NCBI RefSeq assembly: GCF_008704425.1 | Contig: NZ_CP023696.1 | Location: forward strand, 2,838,501-2,902,500 | Length of the DNA stretch: 64,000 bases | Direction: 5' to 3' | DNA from: Streptomyces fradiae ATCC 10745 = DSM 40063 | GTDB lineage: Bacteria > Actinomycetota > Actinomycetes > Streptomycetales > Streptomycetaceae | Shown: positions 7,945 through 16,004 of the stretch, in pieces | How positions within the stretch are numbered: position 1 is the stretch's first letter | Layout: each line of letters starts with the position of its first letter | The notes under the pieces: generated by a model | What the model saw: only the letters and a program-made list of their open reading frames with translations | Database searches by the model: none | What the model was told of the DNA's origin: nothing | Position numbers and translations under genes: made by a program

Positions 7945-9261
7945 TCAGTGCGCCACGGGGCAGCCGCCGGAGCGCGGCGCGGCGTCCCGCGGGCCGTAGG
8001 CGACGGGCAGTTCGTTGACCCCGCGCGCCAGGACGGCGCCGACCCAGGCCAGGTCCTCGTCCGGGACGGCGAGGCGGATCTGCGGCAGCCGGGTGAGCAG
8101 CGCGCGCAGGGCGATGCGCAGCTCGACGCGGGCGAGGGCGGCGCCGGGGCAGAAGTGGATGCCGTGGCCGAACGCCATGTGCGGGTTGGGGGTGCGGTCG
8201 AGGTCGAGCGTGTCGGCGTCGGGGAACCGCTCCGGGTCGCGGTTGGCGGCGCACAGCGACACGATGACCGAGTCCCCGGCGGGGACGGTGGTGCCGAAGA
8301 GGTCGGAGTCCTCGGCGAAGAACCGCCAGGTGGTCAGCTCGAAGGCGCTGTCGTAGCGGAGCAGTTCCTCGACGGCGCGGCCGAGCAGGGCCTCGCCGGC
8401 GTCGTCCGGCTCGCCGGCGACGGCCTCCTGGAGGCGCCGGAGCTGGGCCGGGTGGCGCAGGAGGGCGATGAGGGCGGTGGTGATCTGGTTGGTGACCGGC
8501 TCCTGCCCGGCGACGAGGAGCTGGAAGACGATGGAGTCCTGCTCCTCCTTGGTGATCTCCCCCGCCTCGCAGGCGCGTACGAGCTTGGTGAGCAGGTCGT
8601 CGCCGGGGTGGGCGCGCTTGTGCTCGACGACCTCGGTGATGTACTCCTGCAGGCCGCGCAGCCGCCCCTCGTAGACCGGCCGCAGCGGGTCGCTGGGGCC
8701 GACGGGCTGGACGACCTTGCCCCAGTCCCGGTCGAAGCGGGCGGCGATCTCCTCGGGCAGGCCGATGACCTCGGCGAGGACGCGGAAGGGGAAGTGCGCG
8801 GCGAAGGCGGAGACGACGTCCACGACCCCGCCGCTCCGGTCGGCCTCGCCGGTGGCGGTGCCGAGGGCGGCGTCGAGGAGTTCGGTGGCGATCTCCTCGA
8901 AGCGGGCGCGCCCCCGCTCGACGTTGCGGGGCGTGAAGGCCTCGGTGACGAGCTTGCGCATGACGGTGTGCTTCGGCGGGTCCTGGTGCAGCAGGTGCAC
9001 CTGGAGCTGGGAGTGCTGCGGCTCCGGCATGATCGCCGCGCGCTCGCGCCAGGCGCTGTTGCCCAGGTCGTGGTTCTTGCCGAGGCGGTCGTCGGTGAGG
9101 GCGCTCTGGGCCGCCTCGTACCCGGTGACCAGCCACGCGTTGACGCCGCTGGGGAAGTTGACCCGGTGGACGGGGCCCTCCTCGCGGAGCTTGCGGTACA
9201 GCGGGTACGGGTCGGACTTGTACTCCTTGCCGTGCAGGGGCAGCGGTTCGGGACGCGGCAT
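7945..9261 (-). CDS. Cytochrome P450 (CYP107-like) with altered I-helix
   Basis: Soluble bacterial P450 of 438 aa. The heme-cysteine loop is FGHGIHFCPGAALARVE, the K-helix is EELLRYD and the N-terminal DPYPLYRKLREEGPV is typical. The I-helix reads LLVAGQEPVTNQ: where most P450s have the oxygen-activating Thr of (A/G)Gx(D/E)T there is a Pro. Such changes occur in P450s that do radical coupling or other unusual chemistry, though the outcome here is unknown. It probably acts on the product of the adjacent isonitrile synthase and could draw electrons from the ferredoxin at 13.5 kb. The start at 9261 faces the SARP gene across a 488-bp divergent gap. Confidence 0.92.
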   Translation of the reverse strand: MPRPEPLPLHGKEYKSDPYPLYRKLREEGPVHRVNFPSGVNAWLVTGYEAAQSALTDDRLGKNHDLGNSAWRERAAIMPEPQHSQLQVHLLHQDPPKHTVMRKLVTEAFTPRNVERGRARFEEIATELLDAALGTATGEADRSGGVVDVVSAFAAHFPFRVLAEVIGLPEEIAARFDRDWGKVVQPVGPSDPLRPVYEGRLRGLQEYITEVVEHKRAHPGDDLLTKLVRACEAGEITKEEQDSIVFQLLVAGQEPVTNQITTALIALLRHPAQLRRLQEAVAGEPDDAGEALLGRAVEELLRYDSAFELTTWRFFAEDSDLFGTTVPAGDSVIVSLCAANRDPERFPDADTLDLDRTPNPHMAFGHGIHFCPGAALARVELRIALRALLTRLPQIRLAVPDEDLAWVGAVLARGVNELPVAYGPRDAAPRSGGCPVAH

Positions 9262-9749
9262 GGCGTGGTGCTTCCTTCCTGGTGGGTGGTACTGCCCCGG
9301 TGGGCGGGGGCGGAGGTTCGCGGGGCGCCGCGCGCACGGCGGCGGCGGACGCGGGCGCACGGGGCCCGCACCCGGACGCGCGGGGGCGCCGGGCGGCGGT
9401 GCCGTCGGGGCGTGGCGGCGCGGGGCGGGGCTCGGGCGCGGGTGCGGCCGGGGAGGGGCGGGTCGGGTGGCGGAAGGCGGCGGCGGTGGGCGCGGGCCGG
9501 CCTTCGCGGGGGTGGATCTCCGTGGTGTCCCGGCTCAGCCGCGAGAGGCGCGGGGCCGGTGGTACGTACGGTGACGCGTCGTCAGCGCAGACACGTCACC
9601 AACAGTGAGCGAGTATTCTTGGCCACAGGTCAACATGTCAAGGCGGATCTGTTTCTTGGTCAACTCGAACGGTGCTGACCGGAATTGATCAAACAACTGG
9701 CCAAATTGACTGGCGCGGCCTCGGGGTTCATCCCATAGAGTTCATTTCC
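9262..9749. promoter_or_regulatory. Divergent intergenic region, P450 versus SARP
   Basis: Positions 9262-9590 are GC-rich and show nothing recognisable. From 9600 to 9745 the DNA is clearly less GC-rich and should hold the promoters. It contains two copies of GGTCAAC exactly 30 bp apart (9628 and 9658) and a related TGTCAAGG at 9636. TCAA-core direct repeats are what SARP regulators bind, so autoregulation or control of the P450 operon is plausible but unproven. Confidence 0.4.
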
Positions 9750-12700
9750 ATGATGGCCTCACGGGGGAGCGCTGTCCGGTTCAGCATTCTGGGCACGTTG
9801 ATGGTTTCGGTCGGAGGGCGCGAGCTCCACCTGGGCGGACCCCGCGTCCGCGCGGTCCTCGCCGCACTCCTGCTGGAGGCCAATCGGCTGGTCCCGATTT
9901 CCCATCTGGTGGAGGCGGTGTGGGAACGCGTACCGCCCGCCACGGCGGAACACCAGATACGTAAGATCGTTGCGAATCTGCGTTCACGCATTCCTCACGC
10001 GCAGGAAATGATCGTCACCGACGGACCGGGCTACCGGATCATCGTCGACGAGGAACAACTCGACCTCATCCGCTTCGACAGGGCCCTCGACGAGGCCCGC
10101 CGCAGCGCCACCGTCGACGGCGAGGCCGCCGCCCTGGAGAGCGCCCTCGGCCTGTACCGGGGCCGGGTCCTCCCCGACAGCCGCAGCCCCGCCCTCACCT
10201 CCGCCGCCGCGGCCCTGGAGGACCGCTACCTGGGCGCCCGCGAACGGCTCCTGGAGCTGCGCCTGGAGCAGGGCCGCGCCCACGACGCCGTCGGCGAGCT
10301 GATGCCCCTGGTCGCCGAGCACCCGCTGCGCGAGTCGCTGAGCGCCCTGCTGATGGTCGCCCTGTACCGGACGGGCCGGCAGGCCGACGCGCTCCGCGTC
10401 TACCACGACCTGCGCAACCTCCTGGCCGAGCAGCTCGGCATCGACCCCAGCAGCGCCGTCAACTACCGCTACCAGCAGATCCTGCGCAACGAGCCGGCCC
10501 TCGACACCCCGCCCGGCGCCCGCCGCGACCACCCGGCCGCCCCGCAGGCCCCGGCGCCGCCGCCCCGCTCCCTCCCGCACGACCTGCCCGACTTCACCGG
10601 CCGCGACGCCGAACTGGAGCGGCTGCTCGCCCACGTCCCGCCGGCCCCGGCGCCCCCCGGTCCGGGCGCGGCGGGTGCGGGCCCCGCGGCCGCGCTGCCC
10701 GCCGGTCCCGCCGCCGCCGGACCGGGCGCCGCGCCCCGCGCCCGCTCGCGCACCACCCCGGCGGCCCCGCGCGCCGCCCGCGGCGCCGCACCCGACCGCC
10801 CGGACACCCCGCCCCCCGCCGGCGCCGCCCCGGTCTCCGGCACCCCCGCGCCCCCCGCTGCCGGTCCCGGGGCCGGCACGGGAGCGGGCACGGGCGCGGG
10901 CACGGGACTTGGCGCGGGCGCGGGACTTGGCGCGGGCGCGGGACTTGGCGCGGGCGCGGGAACAGGCGCGGGCGCCGCCCGCCGGGCCGTGCGCATCCTC
11001 ACCGTCGACGGCATGGCCGGCAGCGGCAAGACCGCCCTCGCCGTGCACGCCGCGCACCGGGTCGCCGACCGCTACCCCGACGGCCAGGTCTTCCTCGACC
11101 TGCACGGCTTCAGCCCGCACCGCGAACCCGTCGAGCCGCACGACGCCCTGGGCACGCTGCTGCGCGCCCTCGGGGTCCCGGCCGACGCCCTCCCCGAGGA
11201 CCCGGCCGACCGGCAGGGCTTATGGCGCGGCATGACCGCCGACCGGCGCCTGCTGCTCCTCTTCGACAACGTTCTCTCCTCGGACCAGGTACGCCCGCTG
11301 ATCCCCGCCGGACCGGGCTGCCTGGTCCTCGTCACGAGCCGCCCCCGCCTCGCCGGGCTGGACGGGGCCGTGCCGCTCCCCCTGCCGCTGCCCTCCCCCG
11401 CCGACGGGCTCGACCTGCTGGGCCGGTTCATCGGCCACCGGCGGGTCGCCGCCGAGCAGGAGGCCGCCGCCGAGCTCGTCGCCCTGTGCGGCCGGCTCCC
11501 GCTGGCCCTGCGGATCGCCGGCTCCCGGCTCGCCAACCGGCCCCACTGGAGCCTCGCCTACCTCGCCGGGCGCCTGCGCCACGAGGCGCCCCGCCTCGAC
11601 GAGCTGACGGTCGAGCAGCGCGGCGTCCGCACCGCGCTGCACCTCTCGTACGCGGCCGTGCCGCCCCGCCACCAGGAGCTGTTCCGGCTGCTCGGCGCCC
11701 ACCCCGGCACGGACTTCGACGCGGCGGGCGTCGCCGCCCTGGCCGGGCTCGCCCCGCACACCGCCGAGGCGCTGCTGGAGGACCTGCTCGACGCGCGGCT
11801 CCTCCTCCCGCGCTCCCCCGGCCGCTACACCTTCCACAGCCTGGTGCGCGCCCTGGCCCGCGAGGCCGCCGCCCGGCAGGCGGACGCCACCCGCGAGGCC
11901 CGCCACCGGCTCCTCGACCACTACCTGGGGGTGGCCGAGGAGGCCGCCGGCCTGCTGCGGCCCCGCCGCGAACGCCCCGGCCGGCCCGGCACCCGGCAGG
12001 TCCCGCCCGGCACCCGCCCCGGCCCGCCGGGCACCGTTCCGGACCCGGCCGCCCCACGGCCGCGGGACGCCGCCGACGCGCTCGGCTGGTTCGACGCCGA
12101 GCGGGACAACCTGCTCGCCGCCCTCGCCCACGCCGAGGAGGCCGGGCACGACCGCCACGCCGCCGCGCTGCCGCTGGCCCTCGCCCCGTACCTGCACGCG
12201 CGCGGCCACATCGAGGACGAGCTGGGGGTGCTCCGCAAGGCGGCCGCCGCCGCCCGCCGCCTCGGCGACCCCGCCCTGGAGGCCGCCGCCCTCACCGGCA
12301 TGGCCGCCCCCTACGGCCACCTCGGCCGGGTCCGCGAGGGCCTGGAGTGCGCGCGGGAGGCGCTGGCCCTCACCGAGCGGGCCGGGGACCGGGTCGGGGC
12401 GGCGTTCTGCCTGGGCCGGATCGGCATGTTCCACAACGCGCTGGGCCGGTACGAGAGCGCCATCGACGCCCTCCACCGGGCCCTGGTCGTCCTCAGCCGC
12501 GCCGACGCGCACGACGAGGAGAGCGCCGTCCTCGCCGCCCTCGGCGAGGCGCAGGCCGCCCTCGGCCGGCACGCGGAGGCGCTCCAGACGAGCCGGCTCG
12601 TCGTCCTGCACGGCCGCCGGCACGGCGACGCGTACGGGGAGCTGACCGGCCTGCTCGGCGAGGCGTCCGCCTACGCGGGCGCGGGGCAGCTCGACATGGC

Positions 12701-13133
12701 CCTCGACCGGCTCGCCGAGGCGTCCGGGCTGGCCCGGCGTACGACGACCCCGGACGGCCACGCGCCCATCCTCGTCCAGTACGCCGACGTCTACCGCCGC
12801 CAGGGCCGCCACCGCGAGGCCCTCCAGGCCGGCCACACCGCGCTCCAGCTCCTGCGCCGGGTCCGCCGCCCCGCCCTGACGGCCGCCGTCCACAACGTGA
12901 TCGGCACCGTCCACCGCGACCGCGGCGACTACGAGCGCGGCGAGGGCCACCACCAGGAGGCCCGCCGCCTCGCCCAGCGGGCCGGGCTGCGCCGCGAACT
13001 GGCCCTCGCCCTCGACGGCATCGCCCACGCCCGCGCCCACGGCGAGGACCCGCACGAGGCCAAGGAGCACGAGCCCAGGACCGACACGGCCCCCGCCCCC
13101 GCCCCCGCTCCGACGGGCTGCCCGGCCCGCTGA
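9750..13133 (+). CDS. Multidomain SARP transcriptional activator (AfsR-like, pathway-specific)
   Basis: 1127-aa regulator. The N-terminal winged helix (about residues 5-100, starting VRFSILGTLMVSVGG) is followed by a bacterial transcriptional activation (BTAD) domain (100-250). A long Ala/Pro/Gly linker contains three LGAGAG repeats. The NB-ARC ATPase has Walker A GMAGSGKT near residue 420 and LLLLFDN as Walker B. C-terminal TPR repeats begin near 790. The start is uncertain: ATG 9750 or 9753 puts the winged helix at the N-terminus, but the ribosome-binding site is weak. Codon 491 (11220-11222) is TTA, so translation should depend on the bldA tRNA. It is the only rightward gene among the leftward biosynthetic genes and is distinct from the global AfsR at 39.7 kb. 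Confidence 0.9.
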   Translation: MMASRGSAVRFSILGTLMVSVGGRELHLGGPRVRAVLAALLLEANRLVPISHLVEAVWERVPPATAEHQIRKIVANLRSRIPHAQEMIVTDGPGYRIIVDEEQLDLIRFDRALDEARRSATVDGEAAALESALGLYRGRVLPDSRSPALTSAAAALEDRYLGARERLLELRLEQGRAHDAVGELMPLVAEHPLRESLSALLMVALYRTGRQADALRVYHDLRNLLAEQLGIDPSSAVNYRYQQILRNEPALDTPPGARRDHPAAPQAPAPPPRSLPHDLPDFTGRDAELERLLAHVPPAPAPPGPGAAGAGPAAALPAGPAAAGPGAAPRARSRTTPAAPRAARGAAPDRPDTPPPAGAAPVSGTPAPPAAGPGAGTGAGTGAGTGLGAGAGLGAGAGLGAGAGTGAGAARRAVRILTVDGMAGSGKTALAVHAAHRVADRYPDGQVFLDLHGFSPHREPVEPHDALGTLLRALGVPADALPEDPADRQGLWRGMTADRRLLLLFDNVLSSDQVRPLIPAGPGCLVLVTSRPRLAGLDGAVPLPLPLPSPADGLDLLGRFIGHRRVAAEQEAAAELVALCGRLPLALRIAGSRLANRPHWSLAYLAGRLRHEAPRLDELTVEQRGVRTALHLSYAAVPPRHQELFRLLGAHPGTDFDAAGVAALAGLAPHTAEALLEDLLDARLLLPRSPGRYTFHSLVRALAREAAARQADATREARHRLLDHYLGVAEEAAGLLRPRRERPGRPGTRQVPPGTRPGPPGTVPDPAAPRPRDAADALGWFDAERDNLLAALAHAEEAGHDRHAAALPLALAPYLHARGHIEDELGVLRKAAAAARRLGDPALEAAALTGMAAPYGHLGRVREGLECAREALALTERAGDRVGAAFCLGRIGMFHNALGRYESAIDALHRALVVLSRADAHDEESAVLAALGEAQAALGRHAEALQTSRLVVLHGRRHGDAYGELTGLLGEASAYAGAGQLDMALDRLAEASGLARRTTTPDGHAPILVQYADVYRRQGRHREALQAGHTALQLLRRVRRPALTAAVHNVIGTVHRDRGDYERGEGHHQEARRLAQRAGLRRELALALDGIAHARAHGEDPHEAKEHEPRTDTAPAPAPAPTGCPAR
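10904..10957 (+). repeat. 18-bp tandem repeat in the SARP linker
   Basis: Three exact copies of GGGACTTGGCGCGGGCGC plus a degenerate fourth to 10975. They are in frame and encode repeated LGAGAG between the BTAD and ATPase domains. Confidence 0.85.
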
Positions 13134-13452
13134 CCGCCCCTCACGGTCCGCACCGCGCGCCGCCGGTCACGCGTGACGCCGACCGGCCCGCTCCGGCGGG
13201 CACCCGGCGCGGACGTCACGTCGAGCGCGGCGGGCGCCGGCCCCGGACCGAGCCCCGTGCACGACCCTCCGGAGCCGCCGCACCGCCGCGTCCGGCACCG
13301 CCGCGCCCGCCAGGCCCACCGGCACCCGAGCGGGACCGGCCGACGCCCCGGGCTCCGAACAGGCCCACCCGCTCGGGCGGGGCGCCCCGCGCCCCGCCAC
13401 CGAGGCCGGGGCCGGGCACCCCCCGGCACGGGCGGCGGCGGGACCGGCCGGG
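13134..13452. other. Convergent intergenic gap with no gene seen
   Basis: 319 bp of very GC-rich sequence between the ends of the SARP and ferredoxin genes. Several short GC hairpins are possible. No coding frame with a start signal is convincing. Confidence 0.5.
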
Positions 13453-13782
13453 TCACCGCAGCGGTGCCAGCACCTCCCCCGTCCCGGCGTCCCGGACGGT
13501 GATCGCCTCCATGGGGCAGGTCTCGGCAGCGTCGAGCACCGCCTCGTCCGGGTCGATCACCTCGTCCACCGGGCGCGCCCGGCCCCCGTCCAGCCGCATC
13601 CGGCCGTGCGCGGTGCCGAGGCACAGGCCGGTGCCCGCGCAGCCGAGGCGGTCCACCTCGATCCGCCACGCACCGGTGGCCCCCTCCCCGGCCGCCTCCC
13701 GCACCCGGCCGTCCGCCGGGTCGTGCGCCCGGCCGTCCGGGTCGTGCGCCCGTCCGCGCGTCGTCTCCTGCTCCTGGGACAT
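13453..13782 (-). CDS. Ferredoxin, single [3Fe-4S] type
   Basis: Small electron carrier of 109 aa. The cluster ligands appear as CAGTGLC (C-x5-C) and the later CP of AAETCP, the pattern of the 3Fe-4S ferredoxins that serve Streptomyces P450s. The N-terminal 35 residues are a low-complexity extension with repeated GRAHDP. It is the only ferredoxin in the window, so it is the likely electron donor to the two P450s; no ferredoxin reductase is present. The gene is 21 bp downstream of the second RmlC homologue and likely cotranscribed with it. Confidence 0.88.
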   Translation of the reverse strand: MSQEQETTRGRAHDPDGRAHDPADGRVREAAGEGATGAWRIEVDRLGCAGTGLCLGTAHGRMRLDGGRARPVDEVIDPDEAVLDAAETCPMEAITVRDAGTGEVLAPLR

Positions 13783-13803
13783 GTCTGGCGTCTTCCTCTC
13801 GGG

Positions 13804-14451
13804 TCACGGGGCGACCGGCGGCGGCACCGGCGCGGGCCCGCTCCGGGCGGCCCGCGCGCACGGCCGGCGCTCGGCCGCCGGCGCGGGGGCGTAGCGGGGC
13901 AGGATGCCCCGGCGCTCCGCCTCGGCCAGCGTCACCGCCGCCCGGTCGCGCTCCGACATGATCAGATCCGGGTCGTCGGGTATCGGCAGGCCCAGATCCG
14001 GGTCGTGCACCGACACCGCCTCGACGTCCTCCTCCGCGCGGGGCGCGGAGAGCAGGTCCGTGATGACGGTGTCCTCCAGGGCCACGTACGCGTGGCCCGT
14101 CCCGGCGGGCAGGTACACCCCGCTCGGGTGGTCGGCGTCCAGCACGAGGGACTCCCACGCGCCGAAGGTCGGTGAGCCGACGCGGACGTCGACCACCACG
14201 TACAGGGCGCGCCCCCGCGAGCAGTGCGCGTACGAGGCGGCGCCCGGCGGGGTGCGGGTGAAGTGCACCCCGCGCACGGTGCCCCGCAGCGACCGGCTGT
14301 GGTCCGCCTGCCGCACGGGGAACAGCGGGCCCCCGGTCACGGCGCGGAAGTCCTCCTCCCGGTAGGGGGAGGCGACGTGGCCGCGCGCGTCGCGCAGCGT
14401 CCGGGGGACGAACAGGTAGGCCCCCGCGGTCCGCAGTTCACGCACCTCCAC
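13804..14451 (-). CDS. RmlC-family sugar epimerase homologue with degenerate active site
   Basis: 215-aa cupin-fold relative of dTDP-4-keto-6-deoxyhexose 3,5-epimerase and paralogue of the gene at 1.1 kb. RGVH, VDVRVGSPTFG and GTGHAY are kept, so fold and base His are present. The Lys normally in GxAKY is Ser (GAASYA), and the two active-site Tyr positions read Thr and Arg (ITDLLSAPR). It may be a 3-epimerase, a non-catalytic protein or have a new role. I prefer GTG 14451, with GGAGGG about 10 nt upstream; GTG 14481 is an alternative. The C-terminal 30 residues are Pro/Ala-rich. Its neighbours are a ferredoxin and the glycosyltransferase. Confidence 0.8.
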   Translation of the reverse strand: MEVRELRTAGAYLFVPRTLRDARGHVASPYREEDFRAVTGGPLFPVRQADHSRSLRGTVRGVHFTRTPPGAASYAHCSRGRALYVVVDVRVGSPTFGAWESLVLDADHPSGVYLPAGTGHAYVALEDTVITDLLSAPRAEEDVEAVSVHDPDLGLPIPDDPDLIMSERDRAAVTLAEAERRGILPRYAPAPAAERRPCARAARSGPAPVPPPVAP

Positions 14452-14651
14452 GAACGTCCCGCCCTCCCCCTGCCGCGGCACCCCTCACCGCCGCCCCCGC
14501 GGCGGCGCCCCGCTCGCGAGGCGCCCCCGGCCCCGGCGGTCGCCCGCCCCACCGGGCCGCTCCCCCGCCAGACACCGCCCCGCCAAGCGCCGCACCGCCA
14601 AGCCACCCCATCGGACACCGCCCCGCCAGGCCACCGCCCCACCGGGCGGTC

Positions 14652-14665
14652 CCCCACCGGTGGGG
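14652..14665. terminator. GC palindrome downstream of the glycosyltransferase gene
   Basis: CCCCACCGGTGGGG is a perfect 14-bp palindrome flanked by direct copies of CCCACCGGGCGG (14639 and 14669). It lies 37 bp after the glycosyltransferase stop on the leftward strand. There is no T tract. The rest of the 250-bp gap is low-complexity GC. Confidence 0.35.
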
Positions 14666-14701
14666 CGCCCCACCGGGCGGCGCCGCCGCGCGCCGCCCGT
14701 G

Positions 14702-15853
14702 TCAGCGCGCCGCCAGCTCCTCCAGCCGGCCGACGACCGTGTGCGCGGCCGGCATGGCGGCGATCTCCGCGCGGACCTCCGCCGCGGCCCGCCGTACGGA
14801 CGGGTCCGCGGCGACCGACTCCAGCAGCTCCGGACCGATGTCGCCCGGCTCCACGACGACGCCCAGCCCCCGGTCGGCGACGGCCTTGGCGACGACCGGC
14901 CGGCCGAGCCCCTTGAAGCCCGGCATGACCTGCGGCAGCCCGTGGTACATGGCGCCCAGCGCCGTACCGGGACCGGCGTGGTGGACCACCGCGGAGCAGG
15001 TCGCCAGCAGCGCCCCGTACGGCACCCAGTCGAAGGCGCGGACGTTGCCGGGGAGCGTGCCGAACGGCTCCAGGTCGACGCGCGGCAGCACGACCACGAA
15101 CTCGGCGTCCGCCTTCGGCGCGGAGTCGATGATCCGCTCCAGGATGACGGCGGCCTCGCCGGGCACGGGCCCGCTGCCGAGGGTCACCGCGACGCGCGGC
15201 TTCTCCGGCCGGGTGGTGAGGAGTTCGTAGAGCGGCTTCGGCAGGGGGCCGCCGCCGTTGTACGGGACGTACCCCATCGGCCACATGCCCTCACCGGTCG
15301 GCAGGACGCTCGGCGGGGTGATGTCGATGGTGGCCCGCGTCCGCGGCAGGGACACGCCGTGCGCGTCGAACAGGTCCCGGTGCAGCTCGCCCATCATCTC
15401 GGCGGACGGGTTCACGAAGCCGAAGCCGTGCTGCACCGCGGGCACGCCCAGCTTGGCGGCGGCGACCATGCCGGGGGTGAACAGCGGGGAGTGCACGACC
15501 ACGTCGGGCCGCCACTCCTCCGCCGTGCGGATCACGGCCTCGACCATGTCGGGCTGGAGCCGCAGCGCCGCGGCGACGGCCCCGCCGACGACCTCCAGGT
15601 ACGGCACGCCGGACGCCTCCTGGAGGAGCTTCGCGGCGATCTCCGGGTGCCTTCGCGCCAGTTCGCCGACCATCCGGTCCAGGGAGAGGCCGGGCGCCAC
15701 GTCGACGACGCGGGCGCCCGCCTCGCCGAGGGCCAGGCCGGGCCCGCTGGACGCCACGAGCACTTCGTGGCCGGCCGACTGCAGGGCCCAGGAGAGCGGC
15801 ACCATCGGATAGGTGTGGCCGGTGCCCGGGGTGATCGTCATCAGTACGCGCAT
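14702..15853 (-). CDS. GT1-family glycosyltransferase (GT-B fold, macrolide/UGT type)
   Basis: Transfers a deoxysugar from its dTDP donor to the aglycone. 383 aa. The N-terminal domain begins MRVLMTITPGTGHTYPMVPL. The C-terminal donor-binding motif VVHHAGPGTALGAMYHGLPQ is near residues 285-305 and is typical of antibiotic glycosyltransferases. No EryCII-type auxiliary partner is visible. It is the only glycosyltransferase in the window, so it probably uses the aminosugar made by the genes at 0-5 kb. ATG 15853 has GGAG about 11 nt upstream. It follows the flavin monooxygenase on the same strand. Confidence 0.9.
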   Translation of the reverse strand: MRVLMTITPGTGHTYPMVPLSWALQSAGHEVLVASSGPGLALGEAGARVVDVAPGLSLDRMVGELARRHPEIAAKLLQEASGVPYLEVVGGAVAAALRLQPDMVEAVIRTAEEWRPDVVVHSPLFTPGMVAAAKLGVPAVQHGFGFVNPSAEMMGELHRDLFDAHGVSLPRTRATIDITPPSVLPTGEGMWPMGYVPYNGGGPLPKPLYELLTTRPEKPRVAVTLGSGPVPGEAAVILERIIDSAPKADAEFVVVLPRVDLEPFGTLPGNVRAFDWVPYGALLATCSAVVHHAGPGTALGAMYHGLPQVMPGFKGLGRPVVAKAVADRGLGVVVEPGDIGPELLESVAADPSVRRAAAEVRAEIAAMPAAHTVVGRLEELAAR

Positions 15854-16004
15854 GGGTGGCGTTTCTCCATTCCATTCGGAAGGTGGCGGCGGTACGCGGA
15901 AACGTGCTGGACGGAACGGCGGCTTCGCGGGAGACGGGTGCGGCGGGGGTTCCCGGCCGAGGCCCCCCGTGCGGCGGGCGGGCCCCGGCCGGGGCCCCCG
16001 CGGC

